A DNA stretch of 61,239 nt from JANOYC01 sp031428675 (lineage in GTDB: Bacteria; Actinomycetota; Actinomycetes; Actinomycetales; Microbacteriaceae), in the NCBI GenBank assembly GCA_031428675.1, contig JANOYC010000107.1:1-61239 (forward strand), in the 5' to 3' direction. Under the pieces are notes generated by a model. It saw only the letters and a list, made by a program, of their open reading frames with translations. It had not been told where the DNA came from and searched no databases. Positions within the stretch are counted from its first letter, which is position 1, and every line of letters begins with the position of its first letter. Both the position numbers and the translations under genes were made by a program. This document shows, in pieces, positions 34,805-43,876 of this stretch.

Positions 34805-35142
34805 AAGCCGAGAGCTTGGGCGACCCGACGAACCTCGGCCTTGCGCCCAGCCCGCAACGCGTCGGTCGGGCTGACGCCGAGGCTGTCGTTGACGCTGAGC
34901 AGCCATTGCATCGCTTCGTCATCGGTGTAGCCCGCGTCGCCGAGCACCACGAGCGTGCCACGCAATTCGCCAAGCACCTCTGACCCGACGACAAAAGCGT
35001 CGGGAACCTGCCAGACGCCGTCCACCCGTCGCGCCAGAAGCGCTCGGTCTTCGATGAGACGTCGGATCTGGCTGACGCGGATCCCGAGACGCTCCGCCAG
35101 ATCAGGAAAAGTCAGCCACTGCACATTGCCAAAATCGGTCAC
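34801..35142 (-). CDS. Rv2175c-type DNA-binding protein
   Basis: Small winged-helix-like DNA-binding protein. The 113 residues show WLTFPDLAERLGIRVSQIRRLIEDRAL, an N-terminal helix-turn-helix (split here as WLTFPDLAERL at 8-18 and VSQIRRLIEDRAL after it), then a C-terminal Rv2175c domain. In M. tuberculosis the homologue is phosphorylated by PknL, which blocks DNA binding; a kinase of that type lies 1.6 kb away. The start is uncertain: GTG 35142 begins the conserved domain, while an open frame reaches 35184. Confidence 0.85.
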   Translation of the reverse strand: MTDFGNVQWLTFPDLAERLGIRVSQIRRLIEDRALLARRVDGVWQVPDAFVVGSEVLGELRGTLVVLGDAGYTDDEAMQWLLSVNDSLGVSPTDALRAGRKAEVRRVAQALGF

Positions 35143-35286
35143 TCTCCAAGCCTGCCATGACCCCGCAACGCGACCGAACACCACCCTGTTGTTTCGAGCG
35201 TGTTAACTCCTGTCACATCAGCCCCAATAATTGACACTGATGCCCAAACGTGACATTTTTGAAAGGCATTGTTGACGGGGATCAAC

Positions 35287-36666
35287 ATGCGCCAAGCACC
35301 TGCGGGCCGGGACTTACGGGGAATCTCAATGACCGACACTTCACAGCGACAACCGCTGACGGCCGAGACCGCTCTTGCCGGCCTCACACCGACACGATCG
35401 AGTGTCGTGCCACCACGAAGCGTCGGGCGCGAACGGAATCGCGCGATTCGCGGAATGCTCGCCACAGTGCCCATCGTGCTCGTCGGTTCCATGGCGGTCG
35501 CCATCAACGTCACCGGCCCCGTTGAGTCTCCCCACGCGAAGCGACCGCTCAAGCCGAAAACGACGACCACCGAACTCGGAAAGAGCATTCGAGATGCGAT
35601 CAGCGCAGCAAACGCGGCAGTGAAATCCGTCACGACCGCTCCCATCGGCGTCATCAGCCAAGCCGCAGCGCCCACCACCTTCACTGTCGCCGCTGGCGAC
35701 ACCGTATCGAGCATTGCGGGGCGTTACGGACTGTCGACAGCATCCGTCCTCGCGCTCAACGGACTCGGCTGGAAGTCCGTGATCTTCCCCGGCCAAGTGC
35801 TCAAGCTCACGAATGGAGCGGCCGTGACGCCTGTGCCCAATGCGCCGAAGCCGTCGTCCAGCTCCCGCTACACGATCGTTTCGGGCGACACCCTCAGCCG
35901 GATCGCCGGTCGGTTCGGCGTAACGACACAGTCCATCCTCACGGCCAACGGTCTCAGCTGGTCGAGCATCATCTACCCCGGTCAGTCGATTGCGATTCCC
36001 GGGTTCACGGCGACCGCAAGCGTGACGTCGGCGCCCATCGGCGGGTCGACAACACCGGTGGTGTCCTCGCGGCCGGCAAGCAGCACTCACTACACGATCG
36101 TCAAGGGCGATACCATTTCGAGCATTGCGGCGAAATTCGGCGTGGGCGTGCAAGCGGTGCTCGGCGCCAACGGGCTGAACCGCTCGAGCATTATCTATGC
36201 GGGCCGCACCATCTCCATTCCAGGTGTGACCGCCGCTCCGGTCGTCAACGGCATCACCGTGCTCACGAGCGAGATGGCCGCCAACGCGCGCATCATCGTG
36301 AGCGTTGGGCGCGAACTCGGGGTGAGTGATTACGGAATCGTCATCGCGCTCGCCACAGCCATGCAGGAATCCAGCATGCGCAACATCAACTATGGCGACC
36401 GCGACTCGCTCGGTCTCTTCCAACAGCGGCCGAGCGCGGGCTGGGGCTCACCCGACCAGCTCCTCAACGTGACGCACGCTTCGCGTTTGTTCTACGGCGG
36501 CGCGAGCAACCCCAACAAGGGCAAAACCCGCGGGCTCCTCGACGTGTCCGGCTGGAGCACGATGACGGTCACCCAAGCGGCGCAAGCCGTTCAGGTCTCC
36601 GCCTATCCCAACGCATACGCCAAGTGGGAGCCGTCGGCCCGCTCCTGGCTCGCAGCACTCGGATAG
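35287..36666 (+). CDS. Secreted LysM protein with lysozyme-like C-terminus
   Basis: Probable wall-bound muralytic or wall-remodelling protein. From ATG 35287 it has 459 residues. A hydrophobic segment (about 57-72) follows a long basic N-terminus and serves as signal or anchor; three LysM modules of about 45 residues follow (starting near residues 130, 195 and 270: FTVAAGDTVSSIAGRYG, YTIVSGDTLSRIAGRFG, YTIVKGDTISSIAAKFG). The C-terminal domain has ALATAMQESSMRNINYGDRD and SLGLFQQRPS, resembling lysozyme/transglycosylase-like domains with a conserved Glu. A GGGGA site precedes ATG 35287; ATG 35329 is also possible. Confidence 0.85.
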   Translation: MRQAPAGRDLRGISMTDTSQRQPLTAETALAGLTPTRSSVVPPRSVGRERNRAIRGMLATVPIVLVGSMAVAINVTGPVESPHAKRPLKPKTTTTELGKSIRDAISAANAAVKSVTTAPIGVISQAAAPTTFTVAAGDTVSSIAGRYGLSTASVLALNGLGWKSVIFPGQVLKLTNGAAVTPVPNAPKPSSSSRYTIVSGDTLSRIAGRFGVTTQSILTANGLSWSSIIYPGQSIAIPGFTATASVTSAPIGGSTTPVVSSRPASSTHYTIVKGDTISSIAAKFGVGVQAVLGANGLNRSSIIYAGRTISIPGVTAAPVVNGITVLTSEMAANARIIVSVGRELGVSDYGIVIALATAMQESSMRNINYGDRDSLGLFQQRPSAGWGSPDQLLNVTHASRLFYGGASNPNKGKTRGLLDVSGWSTMTVTQAAQAVQVSAYPNAYAKWEPSARSWLAALG

Positions 36667-36751
36667 AGCTCATTCGTCGACGCTCGACCGGCATCGAGGC
36701 AGTAATGCCAAGCAGCCGGTGTTTCGAGGGCGAGCCGGGCACGCACATCCT

Positions 36752-36757
36752 TAGACT
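36752..36757 (+). promoter_or_regulatory. Putative -10 of the PASTA kinase gene
   Basis: TAGACT followed by GCC and then ATGGTG. With the usual 6-7 base spacing, transcription would begin at the GTG (36764), suggesting a leaderless GTG start one codon after the annotated ATG. Confidence 0.4.
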
Positions 36758-36760
36758 GCC

Positions 36761-38704
36761 ATGGTGACAACCAACACCGCCGACCCGATGATCGGACGTC
36801 TCATCGACGGCCGGTATCAGGTGCGATCGCGCATCGCACGCGGTGGGATGGCGACGGTGTACCTCGCGACCGATCTCCGCTTGGAACGACGAGTGGCCAT
36901 CAAGGTCATGCACGGTCACCTCGCAGACGACAGCCAGTTCAAAGAGCGCTTCATTCAAGAGGCTCGTTCGGCAGCTCGACTCGCGCACCCGAACGTGGTG
37001 AATGTCTTCGACCAGGGCCAGGACTCCGAGATGGCATATCTCGTCATGGAGTATCTTCCGGGCATCACGCTGCGCGATCTGTTGCAACAGCACGGCAAGC
37101 TCACCCCCGAACAGACTCTCGACGTGCTGGAGGCGGTGCTCTCCGGGCTTGCGGCGGCGCACAAAGCGGGCATTGTGCACCGCGACCTCAAACCGGAGAA
37201 CGTGTTGCTCGCCGACGACGGCCGCATCAAGATCGGCGACTTCGGCCTCGCACGCGCGGCGTCCGCAAACACAGCCACCGGTGCCGCCCTGCTCGGCACG
37301 ATTGCCTACCTCTCTCCCGAACTCGTAACTCGTGGCATCGCCGATACCCGCAGCGACATCTATGCCGTCGGCATCATGATGTTCGAGATGCTCGCCGGGG
37401 AGCAACCGTTCAAGGGCGAGCAGCCCATGCGGATCGCCTATCAACACGCAAATGACTCCGTGCCAACTCCGAGTTCCAAGAACCCGAAAGTGCCCGCCGA
37501 ACTCGATGAGCTCGTGTTGTGGGCGACCGCCCGAGAGCCCGACAACCGTCCTCGCGATGCCCGAGTGATGCTCGACCAGTTGCAGGACACTGCGCACCAG
37601 CTGCAAACCGCTCTGCCGACAGGTTCAACCGCCGTGCACAGGACAGTCGTCATGCCGGTTGCCGGCGAGGGATCGGACAGCGAGACACAGATTCTCGTGC
37701 CGCAGAAGTCTCGCAATCGCACCGGCCCCATTGTCTCGGACAGCACCGCAGCGCTCGCTACGATCTCGCGCAAGCGTCGTCGTCGCGGACCGCTCTACTT
37801 GCTCGTCGTGCTCCTGCTCGCGGGTGTCGCCGGCGGCGTCGGCTGGTACTTCGGCACGGGGCCCGGATCGAAATCGACGATTCCCGCATCCGTCGTCGGT
37901 CAGAGCCCGGAACAGGCGACCGCTGCGATCACCCAACTCGGGCTCGCCGTCGATCCGCAACCAGGTGCCGCGTACTCCGTCGAGATCCCGGCCGGAGCAG
38001 TTGTCGACACAAGCCCCCCCGTCGGTTCGCCGGTGACCAAGGGCGAAACCGTCACCCTCCTGATCTCGCAGGGGCCTGAACCATTTCCCGTGCCTCTCGT
38101 GGTTGGGCTCGCTGAGAACGATGCGCTCGCGCTCGTTGGCGAACACTGGACCGTGGAGGATTCACGCCGACAGTTCGACGCGACCGTCGCCCGTGACACG
38201 GTGCTCGACATCCTCGATGGCAACGGCGCATCGCTGCAGGGCGTGGCGACGTATCTCGACCAGGAGCCCATCACGTTGGTCGTGTCGGCCGGATCGATAC
38301 CCGACGTCAGCGCCCTATCGGTGGCAGACGCAACATCGGTGCTCACCGGCGTTGGGCTCACGATCGGCAAAGTCGAGGCCTCCGAATTCAGTGACACCGT
38401 CGCGGAGGGTGATGTGATTCGCGCGGTCGCACAAGGCGATCCCGATCCGCTTCGCCCGGGAGCGGTTATGGATCTGGTGACGTCGAAGGGCGTCGAGCCG
38501 GTCGAAGTACCCGACGTGATCGACGACTCCTGGAAGACCGCCAAGCCTCTCCTTGAAAGTCTGGGATTCGTCCTTGAATACAGTTCGCGCACGCTCGTCG
38601 ACAGCGCTCCCGGCTCATTTTTCGTTGAGAGCGTGAGCCCGGGTGTTGGAACTCAACAGCCCAAGGGATCAACCCTCAAGCTCAAGTTGGGCTTCGCCGA
38701 CTGA
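36761..38704 (+). CDS. pknL: PASTA-domain Ser/Thr kinase (PknL position)
   Basis: Eukaryotic-type membrane kinase that senses wall fragments or lipid II and phosphorylates division and metabolic proteins. The 647 residues have a kinase domain (about 19-275) with ATP lysine Lys48, HRDLKPEN (catalytic Asp142), DFG (160-162) and a Thr-containing activation loop. A juxtamembrane linker, one membrane helix (about 344-364) and four external PASTA repeats (from about 374) follow. The neighbours match Rv2176 (pknL) rather than pknB. Candidate targets in the window are the Rv2175c-type protein and GarA. Confidence 0.95.
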   Translation: MVTTNTADPMIGRLIDGRYQVRSRIARGGMATVYLATDLRLERRVAIKVMHGHLADDSQFKERFIQEARSAARLAHPNVVNVFDQGQDSEMAYLVMEYLPGITLRDLLQQHGKLTPEQTLDVLEAVLSGLAAAHKAGIVHRDLKPENVLLADDGRIKIGDFGLARAASANTATGAALLGTIAYLSPELVTRGIADTRSDIYAVGIMMFEMLAGEQPFKGEQPMRIAYQHANDSVPTPSSKNPKVPAELDELVLWATAREPDNRPRDARVMLDQLQDTAHQLQTALPTGSTAVHRTVVMPVAGEGSDSETQILVPQKSRNRTGPIVSDSTAALATISRKRRRRGPLYLLVVLLLAGVAGGVGWYFGTGPGSKSTIPASVVGQSPEQATAAITQLGLAVDPQPGAAYSVEIPAGAVVDTSPPVGSPVTKGETVTLLISQGPEPFPVPLVVGLAENDALALVGEHWTVEDSRRQFDATVARDTVLDILDGNGASLQGVATYLDQEPITLVVSAGSIPDVSALSVADATSVLTGVGLTIGKVEASEFSDTVAEGDVIRAVAQGDPDPLRPGAVMDLVTSKGVEPVEVPDVIDDSWKTAKPLLESLGFVLEYSSRTLVDSAPGSFFVESVSPGVGTQQPKGSTLKLKLGFAD

Positions 38705-38720
38705 GGCGCAGCGTCGCGAG

Positions 38721-40091
38721 CTACTTCGCGGCGAGTTCCTCGGCAACGAGAAACGCGAGCTCGAGCGACTGCATGTGGTTGAGGCGGGGGTCGCACAGCG
38801 ACTCGTAGCGCGTCGCCAAGGTTGCCTCGTCGATGTGCTCTGACCCACCGAGGCATTCGGTGACATCGTCACCGGTGAGCTCGATGTGGATGCCGCCGGG
38901 GTGCGTTCCCGCCGCGCGGTGCGCCTCGAAAAAGCCCTTGACCTCGTCGACGACATCGTCGAAACGACGAGTCTTGTACCCCGTCGGGGTCGTCAGCCCG
39001 TTGCCGTGCATGGGGTCGGAGACCCATAGCGGGGTGGCATCCATTCCGGAGATCGCCTCGAGCAACGGAGGCAAGGCGTCGCGCACCTTGCCTGCGCCCA
39101 TCCGAGTGATGAATGTCAATCGTCCAGGTTCGCGGTCGGGATCGAGCTTGTCGATCAGTCGTTCCATGTCGTCGGCCGATGTCGCTGGCCCAAGCTTCAC
39201 TCCGATGGGATTGCGAACGCGGCTGAAGTAGTCCACGTGCGCACCATCGAGGTCGCGGGTGCGCTCCCCGATCCAGAGGAAATGGGCGCTCGTGTTGTAC
39301 GGGGTGCCGGTTCGGGAATCGATGCGCGTCATCGGACGCTCGTAATCCATCAGAAGACCCTCGTGGCTCGAGTAGAACTCGACCCGCTTGAGTTCGTCGA
39401 AATCAGCGCCGGCCGCCTGCATGAAGCGGATCGCCTTATCGATCTCGCCAGCGAGCTTTTCATAGCGGTGGTTGGCCGGGTTCGTGGCAAAGCCCTTGTT
39501 CCAGCTGTGAACCTGGCGAAGGTCGGCGAATCCGCCCTGAGTGAACGCGCGAATGAGGTTGAGGGTCGCGACCGAGGTGTGGTAGCCCTGCACGAGTCGT
39601 GCCGGGTCAGCTTGGCGCGATTCTGGCGTGAAATCGTAGCCGTTGACGATGTCGCCACGGTACGCGGGGAGGGTGATCTCTCCCCTGGTCTCGCTGTCGC
39701 TCGAGCGCGGCTTGGCGAACTGGCCGGCCATCCGCCCCATCTTGACGATAGGCATCGACGCGCCGTAGGTGAGAACGACTGCCATCTGCAGGATGGTCTT
39801 GACCCGATTGCGAATCTGCTCGGCGGTGGCACCGGCGAAGGTTTCAGCGCAATCCCCACCCTGCAACAGGAATGCCTGACCCTTGGCCGCGCGCGCGATG
39901 CGATCTCTCAAGAGGTCGACTTCGCCGGCGAAGACAAGAGGAGGGAGCGTTGCGAGCGTCGCGGACGCCGCGGCCGCAGCCTCAGCGCTCGGCCAGACAG
40001 GCTGCTGTTTGATGGGCAGCGTTCGCCAATGATCGAGGCCGGCGACCACTGCTGGATCGGCAAGCACAACGGGTTCTGACGGGTCTACCAC
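38721..40091 (-). CDS. aroG: Class II DAHP synthase
   Basis: First enzyme of aromatic amino-acid synthesis: joins phosphoenolpyruvate and erythrose 4-phosphate. The 456-residue protein is the plant-like class II type used by Actinobacteria, with metal and substrate motifs GDCAE (near 98-102), GRMAGQFAKPRS and DPMHGNG. It ends 16 bases from the convergent kinase gene. The GTG start has AAGGA six bases upstream. Order relative to the kinase and acyltransferase genes matches Rv2178c. A hairpin with T-run lies just upstream. Confidence 0.96.
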   Translation of the reverse strand: MVDPSEPVVLADPAVVAGLDHWRTLPIKQQPVWPSAEAAAAASATLATLPPLVFAGEVDLLRDRIARAAKGQAFLLQGGDCAETFAGATAEQIRNRVKTILQMAVVLTYGASMPIVKMGRMAGQFAKPRSSDSETRGEITLPAYRGDIVNGYDFTPESRQADPARLVQGYHTSVATLNLIRAFTQGGFADLRQVHSWNKGFATNPANHRYEKLAGEIDKAIRFMQAAGADFDELKRVEFYSSHEGLLMDYERPMTRIDSRTGTPYNTSAHFLWIGERTRDLDGAHVDYFSRVRNPIGVKLGPATSADDMERLIDKLDPDREPGRLTFITRMGAGKVRDALPPLLEAISGMDATPLWVSDPMHGNGLTTPTGYKTRRFDDVVDEVKGFFEAHRAAGTHPGGIHIELTGDDVTECLGGSEHIDEATLATRYESLCDPRLNHMQSLELAFLVAEELAAK

Positions 40092-40110
40092 GGTGAGTCC
40101 TTGATGCTAG

Positions 40111-40132
40111 AAGAGAAAACGGGGCTAACCCC
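40111..40132 (-). terminator. Hairpin plus T-run upstream of the DAHP synthase gene
   Basis: GGGG/CCCC stem (40121-40132, 4-base loop) followed on the minus strand by TTTTCTCTT. It could end the glucokinase-acyltransferase transcript. However, a TAGGCT -10-like hexamer (40141-40146) lies upstream of it, so it could also sit at the 5' end of the aroG transcript. Confidence 0.5.
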
Positions 40133-40140
40133 AACGAACG

Positions 40141-40146
40141 AGCCTA
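40141..40146 (-). promoter_or_regulatory. Putative -10 of the DAHP synthase gene
   Basis: TAGGCT on the minus strand, same hexamer as the polyprenyl synthase promoter. Transcription would begin near 40134, immediately before the hairpin at 40121-40132. Confidence 0.3.
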
Positions 40147-40180
40147 CCGTGTGCGCTCGGGCGCGACCGGCTGGCGCTCA

Positions 40181-40193
40181 GTGCCTTCGGCAC
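40181..40193. terminator. Small hairpin after the acyltransferase gene
   Basis: GTGCC/GGCAC stem with a 3-base loop, 21 bases past the acyltransferase stop. There is no T-run; it may cooperate with the stronger hairpin 50 bases on. Confidence 0.3.
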
Positions 40194-40213
40194 GCGTTGG
40201 GCCCTATCAGAGG

Positions 40214-40903
40214 TCAGCGGTTCGTGCGGCTGGCGCGGTCCTTGACCGATGACGCATACACGTCGACATACTCTTGCCCGCTCAGGCGGTTCAATTCGTA
40301 CATGATTTCGTCGGTGATGCTGCGCAACACGAAGCGGTCTCCCTCGAGACCGGCGAATCGCGAGAAGTCGAGCGGTTCGCCGAACACAACACCGATGCGC
40401 CGAACCTTGGGAATTCTGCGTCCGGTGGGCATCACCTTGTCGGTGTCGATCATTGCGACGGGAATCACCGGCACGCCAGCCTCGAGGATCATCCGCGCGA
40501 CGCCGGTGCGTCCGCGGTACATCTTTCCGTCGGGACTGCGAGTGCCTTCAGGGTAGATGCCCAGTTGCTCGCCTTTGGCGAGCACCGCGAGACCGGTGTT
40601 CAACGAGGCCTCCGACGCCTTGCCGCCGGAACGATCGATGGGCAGCATCCCGGTGCCCTTGAAGAACAACCGCGTGAGCCATCCCTTGATGCCCGTTCCG
40701 AGGAAGTAGTCGCTCTTCGCCAAGAACGAAATGCGACGCTCAAGGACGAGTGGAAGAAACACCGAGTCGATGAACGACAGATGGTTTCCGGCGAAGATCA
40801 CGCCACCGGATTTCGGGATGTTCTCTCGGCCAACGATCCAAGGCCTGAATACCGTCATCAGAATGGGGCCGGCAATCAGGTTCTTCGCGAACCAATACAT
40901 CAT
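40214..40903 (-). CDS. 1-acyl-glycerol-3-phosphate acyltransferase family
   Basis: Membrane-associated lysophospholipid acyltransferase (PlsC-like) that makes phosphatidic acid for phospholipid synthesis. The 229 residues have the catalytic NHLSFID box (His41, Asp46), the acyl-acceptor motif EGTRS (119-123) and a hydrophobic N-terminus. A GGGAGGA ribosome site supports the ATG at 40903; the frame stays open upstream through the glucokinase gene as an artefact. It follows the ROK gene by 73 bases. Position matches Rv2182c. Confidence 0.92.
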   Translation of the reverse strand: MMYWFAKNLIAGPILMTVFRPWIVGRENIPKSGGVIFAGNHLSFIDSVFLPLVLERRISFLAKSDYFLGTGIKGWLTRLFFKGTGMLPIDRSGGKASEASLNTGLAVLAKGEQLGIYPEGTRSPDGKMYRGRTGVARMILEAGVPVIPVAMIDTDKVMPTGRRIPKVRRIGVVFGEPLDFSRFAGLEGDRFVLRSITDEIMYELNRLSGQEYVDVYASSVKDRASRTNR

Positions 40904-40976
40904 TGCGATTTTCCTCCCGGCGCGTGGGAGTAGCTTACTTCCAATGCTTCGCGACGCATGGAACGGCGAAACGTCG

Positions 40977-41939
40977 TCACACCCGTTGGGCGTGGATGCG
41001 CGCGAGGTCGGCGGCGCCGACCACGCCGGCATCATTGACCAATTCAGCAATCGCGAACTCCGGCTCCGGGTGGTAGCCACGGGCCGGAAGGTGCGCGAGA
41101 TACGCTTCCCGCACTGGTTGCAGGAGCCGGTCTCCTGCCGCTGCGACCCCCCCGCCAAAGACGAAGAGCTGGGGGTCGAGCAGAGCGCTGATCGACGCGC
41201 ACGCGGCGCCGAGCCAGTGTCCGAGAGTATTGAGCGCGTGAATGGCGCCGGGATCGCCCGCGGCGATGAGCGCTCCGACATCGTTTCCCGTGAGCACGCC
41301 GTTGCGAGCACGAAGGTCACCGAGCGCCAGACCGATCCCGCCGACGTCAGCGATCTCGTTGGCCATGCGCAAGAGCGCGCGGCCCGAGCCATACTGCTCG
41401 ATGCAACCCCGCGCACCGCAACCACACGGCAGGCCGTCGGGAACGACGCGGAGGTGACCGATCTCGCCGGCTGAACCGAAACCACCGCGCATGAGCCGGT
41501 CTTCGGTGACGATCGCGCCGCCCACGCCGGTGCCGATCGTCAACATGGTCATGTCAGACACCAAGCGCCCCGCGCCAAAACGGAACTCAGCCCATCCCGC
41601 GGCGTTGGCGTCATTGTCGATGGTGACGTCGATGTTCACGCGCTCGGTGATGCGCTGGCGAAAAGGCTCGTTGCGCCAATTGATATTGGGGGCGTAGTAC
41701 ACCGTGGCCTGTGCGGCATCGATGAAACCCGCGGCTGCCACCCCGGCCGCGATCACAGGATTCCCTGCCGCTGCGGCCACAGCGGAGAGCCGTTCAATCA
41801 TCCCGACCACAATGTCGACGATGGCGTCTGGGTCGCCTGCGGGTGTGGGAATTCTCTCCTCCGCGTGAATCTCGCCGAGTTCGTCGACGAGCGCACCCGC
41901 GACCTTGGTTCCGCCAATGTCAATTCCAATTGCCTGCAC
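40977..41939 (-). CDS. ROK-family glucokinase
   Basis: Sugar kinase that phosphorylates glucose with ATP (or polyphosphate in some relatives). The 320 residues have the phosphate loop DIGGTK (7-12), catalytic Asp110 in DNDANAAG, EIGH with zinc ligand His162, and the ROK zinc motif CGCGARGC (172-179). It has no N-terminal DNA-binding domain, so it is an enzyme rather than a repressor. Polyphosphate use cannot be judged. Confidence 0.93.
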   Translation of the reverse strand: MQAIGIDIGGTKVAGALVDELGEIHAEERIPTPAGDPDAIVDIVVGMIERLSAVAAAAGNPVIAAGVAAAGFIDAAQATVYYAPNINWRNEPFRQRITERVNIDVTIDNDANAAGWAEFRFGAGRLVSDMTMLTIGTGVGGAIVTEDRLMRGGFGSAGEIGHLRVVPDGLPCGCGARGCIEQYGSGRALLRMANEIADVGGIGLALGDLRARNGVLTGNDVGALIAAGDPGAIHALNTLGHWLGAACASISALLDPQLFVFGGGVAAAGDRLLQPVREAYLAHLPARGYHPEPEFAIAELVNDAGVVGAADLARIHAQRV

Positions 41940-42056
41940 GAAAAATCAGTGTAGTCACCCGGTCGAATCCTCCCTCCGCGCGGTACGGGTGCCGAGCCAA
42001 TCGCGGGCGGCGACATAGAATGAAACGTCCAGATGTCGGGTGCCGAAGGAGCTACC

Positions 42057-43853
42057 GTGATCGAATACAGTGTCCCAGCGGTGGTACCGGCGGACCCGCG
42101 GGCCAATGTGACCGACCTACTGCTGAACAGAGCCCGAGCCACGCCAGGCGCACCCCTCTTCGGTATCCCCGACCAATCGGGCGGCTGGACTGACGTCAGT
42201 TGTGACGAGTTCCTCGCGCAGGTCTCGTCGTTGGCCAAAGGCTTCATCGCGAGCGGCATTGAGCCCGGCCAGAAGGTCGGCTTCATGTGCAAGACGCGCT
42301 ACGAGTGGACCCTCGTTGACTTCGCACTCTGGTTCGCCGGCGCGGTCATGGTTCCGATCTACGAAACCTCGTCTCCGAGTCAAGTTCAGTGGATTATGTC
42401 GGACTCCGGAGCCACCGCAATCATCGTCGAGACCGCCCAGCATTTCCTGGGCTTCGACGAAGTGCACGGCGACCTTCCCGAGGTGACCACGGTGTGGCAG
42501 GTCGACCTCGGTGACCTTAAGAAGATCGCGCGCGCTGGCAGCTCCGTCTCTGACGAGGAACTCGAGGCCCGGCGCACTCGCGCGTCGGGAGCCGACATCG
42601 CGACGATCATCTACACCTCTGGGTCGACCGGGAGACCGAAGGGCTGCGTTCTGACGCACAGCAACTTCGTCGAACTGTCGCGCAACGCCGCCGTCGTCAT
42701 GAAAGATGTCGTTTTTCCCGGAGCCTCGACTCTGCTCTTCATCGCGACCGCCCACGTGTTCGCCCGCTTCATCGCGATTCTCTCCGTGCACGCCGGGGTG
42801 CGGGTCGGTCATCAACCCGACACCAAGCAGCTCCTCCCCTCGCTCGGCACGTTCAAGCCGACCTTTCTCCTCGCCGTCCCGCGAGTGTTCGAGAAGGTGT
42901 ACAACTCGGCCGAGCAGAAGGCAGAGGCCGGCGGCAAGGGCAAGATCTTCCGTGCCGCCGCTGAGGTCGCAATCGCCTACTCCAAGGCTCTGGATGCGGG
43001 CACGGTACCCTTCGCCCTCAAAGCAAAGTTCATGCTCTTCGACCGTCTCGTGTACTCCAAACTGCGCACGGCACTCGGCGGCAACGTCGTCTACGCGGTG
43101 TCCGGTTCCAGCCCACTGGGTATCGACCTCGCTCACTTCTTCCGCAGCCTCGGCATTCGCATCCTCGAGGGCTACGGCCTCACCGAAACTACGGCGCCGA
43201 TCTCGGTCAACCTCGCCGACAAGTTCAAAATCGGCACGACCGGTCCCGCGCTCCCGGGTGTGAGTGTGCGCATTGGAGACGACGGTGAGATTCTCACCAA
43301 GGGCGTCAATCTGTTCTCCGGCTACTGGAAGAACGATGCGGCGACCGCCGAAGCGATGAACGGCGATTGGTTTCGCACCGGAGACCTCGGCACACTCGAC
43401 GACGACGGTTTCATCACGATCACCGGGCGCAAAAAGGAGATCATCGTCACCGCTGGCGGCAAGAACGTGGCTCCCGTGGCACTGGAAGATCCGATTCGCG
43501 CACACACCCTCGTGGGCCAAGTCATTCTCGCCGGCGACGGCAAGCCGTTCATCTCTGCGCTCGTCACCCTCGACCCCGATATGCTCCCCATTTGGCTCGG
43601 CAACCACGGCCACAAGAGCGATATGACCCTCGAGGAGGCCGCGAAGAACCCCGCGGTCATCGCGGAGATCCAGGCGGCTATCAACAAAGCCAACGCGCTC
43701 GTGTCGCGAGCCGAGTCGGTGCGCAAGTTCGAAATCCTACCTATCGAGCTCACCGAGGCGAGCGGACACTTGACGCCCAAAATGAGCATCAAGCGGCAGG
43801 TGATTCTGAGGGACTTCGACGACGTCATCGAGAAGATGTACGCCGGAACCTGA
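42057..43853 (+). CDS. Long-chain fatty-acid--CoA ligase (FadD15-like)
   Basis: AMP-forming synthetase that activates fatty acids. From the GTG at 42057 (AGGAG six bases upstream) it has 598 residues, with the P-loop-like YTSGSTGRPKGC (about 183-194), GYGLTETTAP, RTGDLG and the C-terminal KKEIIVTAGGKNV lysine motif. An ATG eight codons upstream lacks a ribosome site. Order relative to the acyltransferase and kinase genes follows the Rv2187 neighbourhood. The physiological substrate is not fixed by sequence. Confidence 0.94.
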   Translation: MIEYSVPAVVPADPRANVTDLLLNRARATPGAPLFGIPDQSGGWTDVSCDEFLAQVSSLAKGFIASGIEPGQKVGFMCKTRYEWTLVDFALWFAGAVMVPIYETSSPSQVQWIMSDSGATAIIVETAQHFLGFDEVHGDLPEVTTVWQVDLGDLKKIARAGSSVSDEELEARRTRASGADIATIIYTSGSTGRPKGCVLTHSNFVELSRNAAVVMKDVVFPGASTLLFIATAHVFARFIAILSVHAGVRVGHQPDTKQLLPSLGTFKPTFLLAVPRVFEKVYNSAEQKAEAGGKGKIFRAAAEVAIAYSKALDAGTVPFALKAKFMLFDRLVYSKLRTALGGNVVYAVSGSSPLGIDLAHFFRSLGIRILEGYGLTETTAPISVNLADKFKIGTTGPALPGVSVRIGDDGEILTKGVNLFSGYWKNDAATAEAMNGDWFRTGDLGTLDDDGFITITGRKKEIIVTAGGKNVAPVALEDPIRAHTLVGQVILAGDGKPFISALVTLDPDMLPIWLGNHGHKSDMTLEEAAKNPAVIAEIQAAINKANALVSRAESVRKFEILPIELTEASGHLTPKMSIKRQVILRDFDDVIEKMYAGT

Positions 43854-43876
43854 CCCACGGCGAATTCAGTACCACG

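Noticed and set aside
42117..43613. Minus-strand open frame of 498 codons opposite the acyl-CoA ligase
   Set aside because: Asp/Glu/Arg-rich shadow of a gene with clear motifs and a ribosome site on the other strand.
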